Positions 59,901-64,000 of a stretch of DNA of 64,000 nucleotides are shown here, piece after piece (the stretch's first letter is position 1; every line of letters starts with the position of its first letter). The stretch lies in the NCBI RefSeq assembly GCF_035582795.1, contig NC_134367.1, positions 121,608,562 through 121,672,561 on the forward strand, in the 5' to 3' direction. Below the pieces are notes generated by a model, which was not told the origin of the DNA, did not search any database, and saw only the letters and a program-made list of their open reading frames with translations. The DNA comes from Mycteria americana. Taxonomy: Eukaryota > Chordata > Aves > Ciconiiformes > Ciconiidae. Both the position numbers and the translations under genes were made by a program.

Positions 59901-61859
59901 GAGTGGGGAGGCACAGTGCTGCCCAGAAACACAACCCTGCTCCACAGACCACTGGGCAGCGCAGAGGTAGGTAGTCCTCTTCTGCTGGAGAACGTGGCCC
60001 TAGGAGAAACCACAGGAGCAGCCATCACGCCAGCAGGACAGCGGCACACAGAGGCAAAGCTCCTGCTCTGGCTGCCTCACCTTGTTTGTGGTGCAAACAG
60101 GATTTTCAATGTCCTCCTGGGCCGTTACAGGGTGAGAGGAGAACGTGGCACAGAAACAGAAAGGCACAGATCATCAATGCCCTAAAAACACATGAACGTC
60201 CTCCCCCATCATAACTTCATACTGCAGGTTGTTCCAGTCAATCTTTCCATGGACAACAAAACAAATGTTGCATTTGTGCTAGTTTTCAGAAAACACACCA
60301 CAAAAGACAAACACAAGGCAAAGCAGCTAGCCAAATGGCCGAGTCTTGCTATTTAATTATTTTGAAATGCAAAAGTTCAATTAAAACCAGCTACAAAACA
60401 AAGACATAATGATGACCTCTCTCCTCACAAGAATTCATGCTTTGGCACAAAGGACTGGCTGGCCTGATTTTATATCCAACAAATTTAATCTTACCCAATA
60501 AAGTGGCTCCCTGTACAGCAGAGGAAAAGATGATGTGTTCTGAAAAGAGCTCTTTGGGCATCATGTAACACTGCACCACCAAATAAAAATAAAAAGCTTA
60601 GGGCAATTTCTGTTCTCTCTTAGGCTAACAGGAGAAAAAAAAGCATAATGCAGCTGGCATCAGCACCGGTGGGGACAGAGGTGAGCAGCACACAGGAGCT
60701 AACAAACCATCAAGCTGACTCCAGTTCCTCTTTGTGGTGAACTTACAAACGCACTCAACTCACCACTCGAAAGCCAACTGTTTCTAATGTGTGATGGTTT
60801 CATGTTACTGCACTGTTTACGAATTCAGTCTCCTGGCAGTATTTGAGGAAGGTGCTTTTCTATGCAGCGACAGCTGACACACAATGTTTTGGCATGAAGA
60901 AAATGGTCCAGTGGTTTTCCCATACCGAGACCTGGGCCACAGGGATGCCCACTGCCTTCATGTCCAGCTGTGCTGGTACAACTGAAGAAGCCATGACTTC
61001 AGTAGGTGACTTACAGCAGAGCTGTATGCACAAACATAAGCTTTTATGAGCCATCTCCAGCTGGGCATCCAGAGATGAAAACATCCTCAAATTAGTGGGC
61101 ACTGCTGAAAAAATAACCAAGCGTCTAAACACTTGCACAATCTTTACTTACTCTCAGTAGCTCTTGATTTCTCAAATGGCATCACCTACTGATTACAAGC
61201 GTTTCCCAACGGACACACACCATCATATTGAAACCCTACGCATTGCAGTGACTTAGCTTCTTCCACTCCACTTTACACAACATGAGTAATTAATCCTCAG
61301 AGCGCCTCAGAGGAGGAAGGACAGTGACATTCACCAACCCAGCCCAACGCGCAGCTAAGAGGCATGAAAAGCCAAGCCACCCATGTGAGGTCCTGCAGAA
61401 AGCAGGCCAAGCCCAGCTGCTGTGTCACGTTGCCAAAGGGATGTTCATGCCACCAAACCCCAGTAGCGAGGAAGCCAGAAGAAAGCCTTCCTCAATTCCC
61501 CCCCTCAGGACCCTAAACTCGTCAACAGGATCATTACAGCATGCTTGCCGGGACAAGTCACTCCTGCTGTGGTAAAGGCGAGGGATTCCTGGCATTGCAT
61601 GGCAGCCACGAGCAGGGCTGGTGGCCTCGGTTGGAGCTTCGCCGTGCTCTCAGCAGAGCGGGACACCCACAGACACCGCCACGTTGCATAACTATGGACA
61701 CTGCATGTAAATAGGAGCTCCCGCTCTGTAACGAGCCACCGACAGCCGACCGACTTATGCAATTACCGTGTCTCATTAGGAGGTTGGCAGGGAGGATTTC
61801 AAAGGAGCTGCTGCCTGACTTGGCTGAGAGGCTGCAATTCGCCCAGCAGCACGCTCGGC
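56949..61859. other. Unique AT-richer intergenic DNA
   Basis: I find no exon chain, RNA gene or recognisable element in this stretch. Short open frames are present but show no domain or splice pattern. Around 57,117-57,180 a block resembles the array's 5890-5938 segment (both have a GAGTTT-AAGA…GACC-TATGATGAG pattern), a diverged relative of the spacer. There are A/T runs near 57,745-57,870. Confidence 0.6.
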
Positions 61860-63953
<2,094 letters not shown>

Positions 63954-64000
63954 TAATATGATCAGAGTCGCAGCAGAACCCAACTTGCCTCTCATGAAAT

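Overview
The window comes from a bird nuclear genome. The evidence is GC-rich DNA with compact, spliced vertebrate-type exons, CR1 LINE fragments (a reverse-transcriptase piece and the characteristic 3' end), an avian-type ERV LTR remnant in every spacer, and a recognisable LGALSL gene. I cannot name the species. All gene models here were built by eye from splice sites and reading phase.

Positions 1 to about 56,937 are one head-to-tail tandem array with a period of about 7,366 bp. It holds 7.7 near-identical units and runs off the left edge of the window. Each unit carries one minus-strand gene for an ARHGAP20/TAGAP-like RhoGAP protein. The model has 13 coding exons with every splice phase consistent and encodes 537 residues: a short MGQANCCC N-terminus, a PH-like domain, the start of a Ras-association-like region, a basic linker, a complete RhoGAP domain with its arginine finger, and a variable tail. 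The spacer of each unit holds a minus-strand CR1 RT fragment, a plus-strand LTR fragment, a plus-strand CR1 3' end, and the AATAAA of the next gene copy. Copies differ by a handful of substitutions that sort into two mosaic haplotypes. One of these differences changes the stop codon of exon 13. The rightmost copy has a 497-bp deletion that removes exon 1.

From about 56,938 to 61,850 the sequence is unique and AT-richer, with no gene I can support. From about 61,860 a CpG island leads into the plus-strand gene LGALSL (galectin-related protein). Its first four coding exons lie at 62,720-63,908, and the gene continues beyond the right edge.

The two genes show no functional link. The main interest is the recent, homogenising amplification of a Rho regulator whose N-terminus looks lipid-modifiable, bounded on the right by a CR1 fragment.
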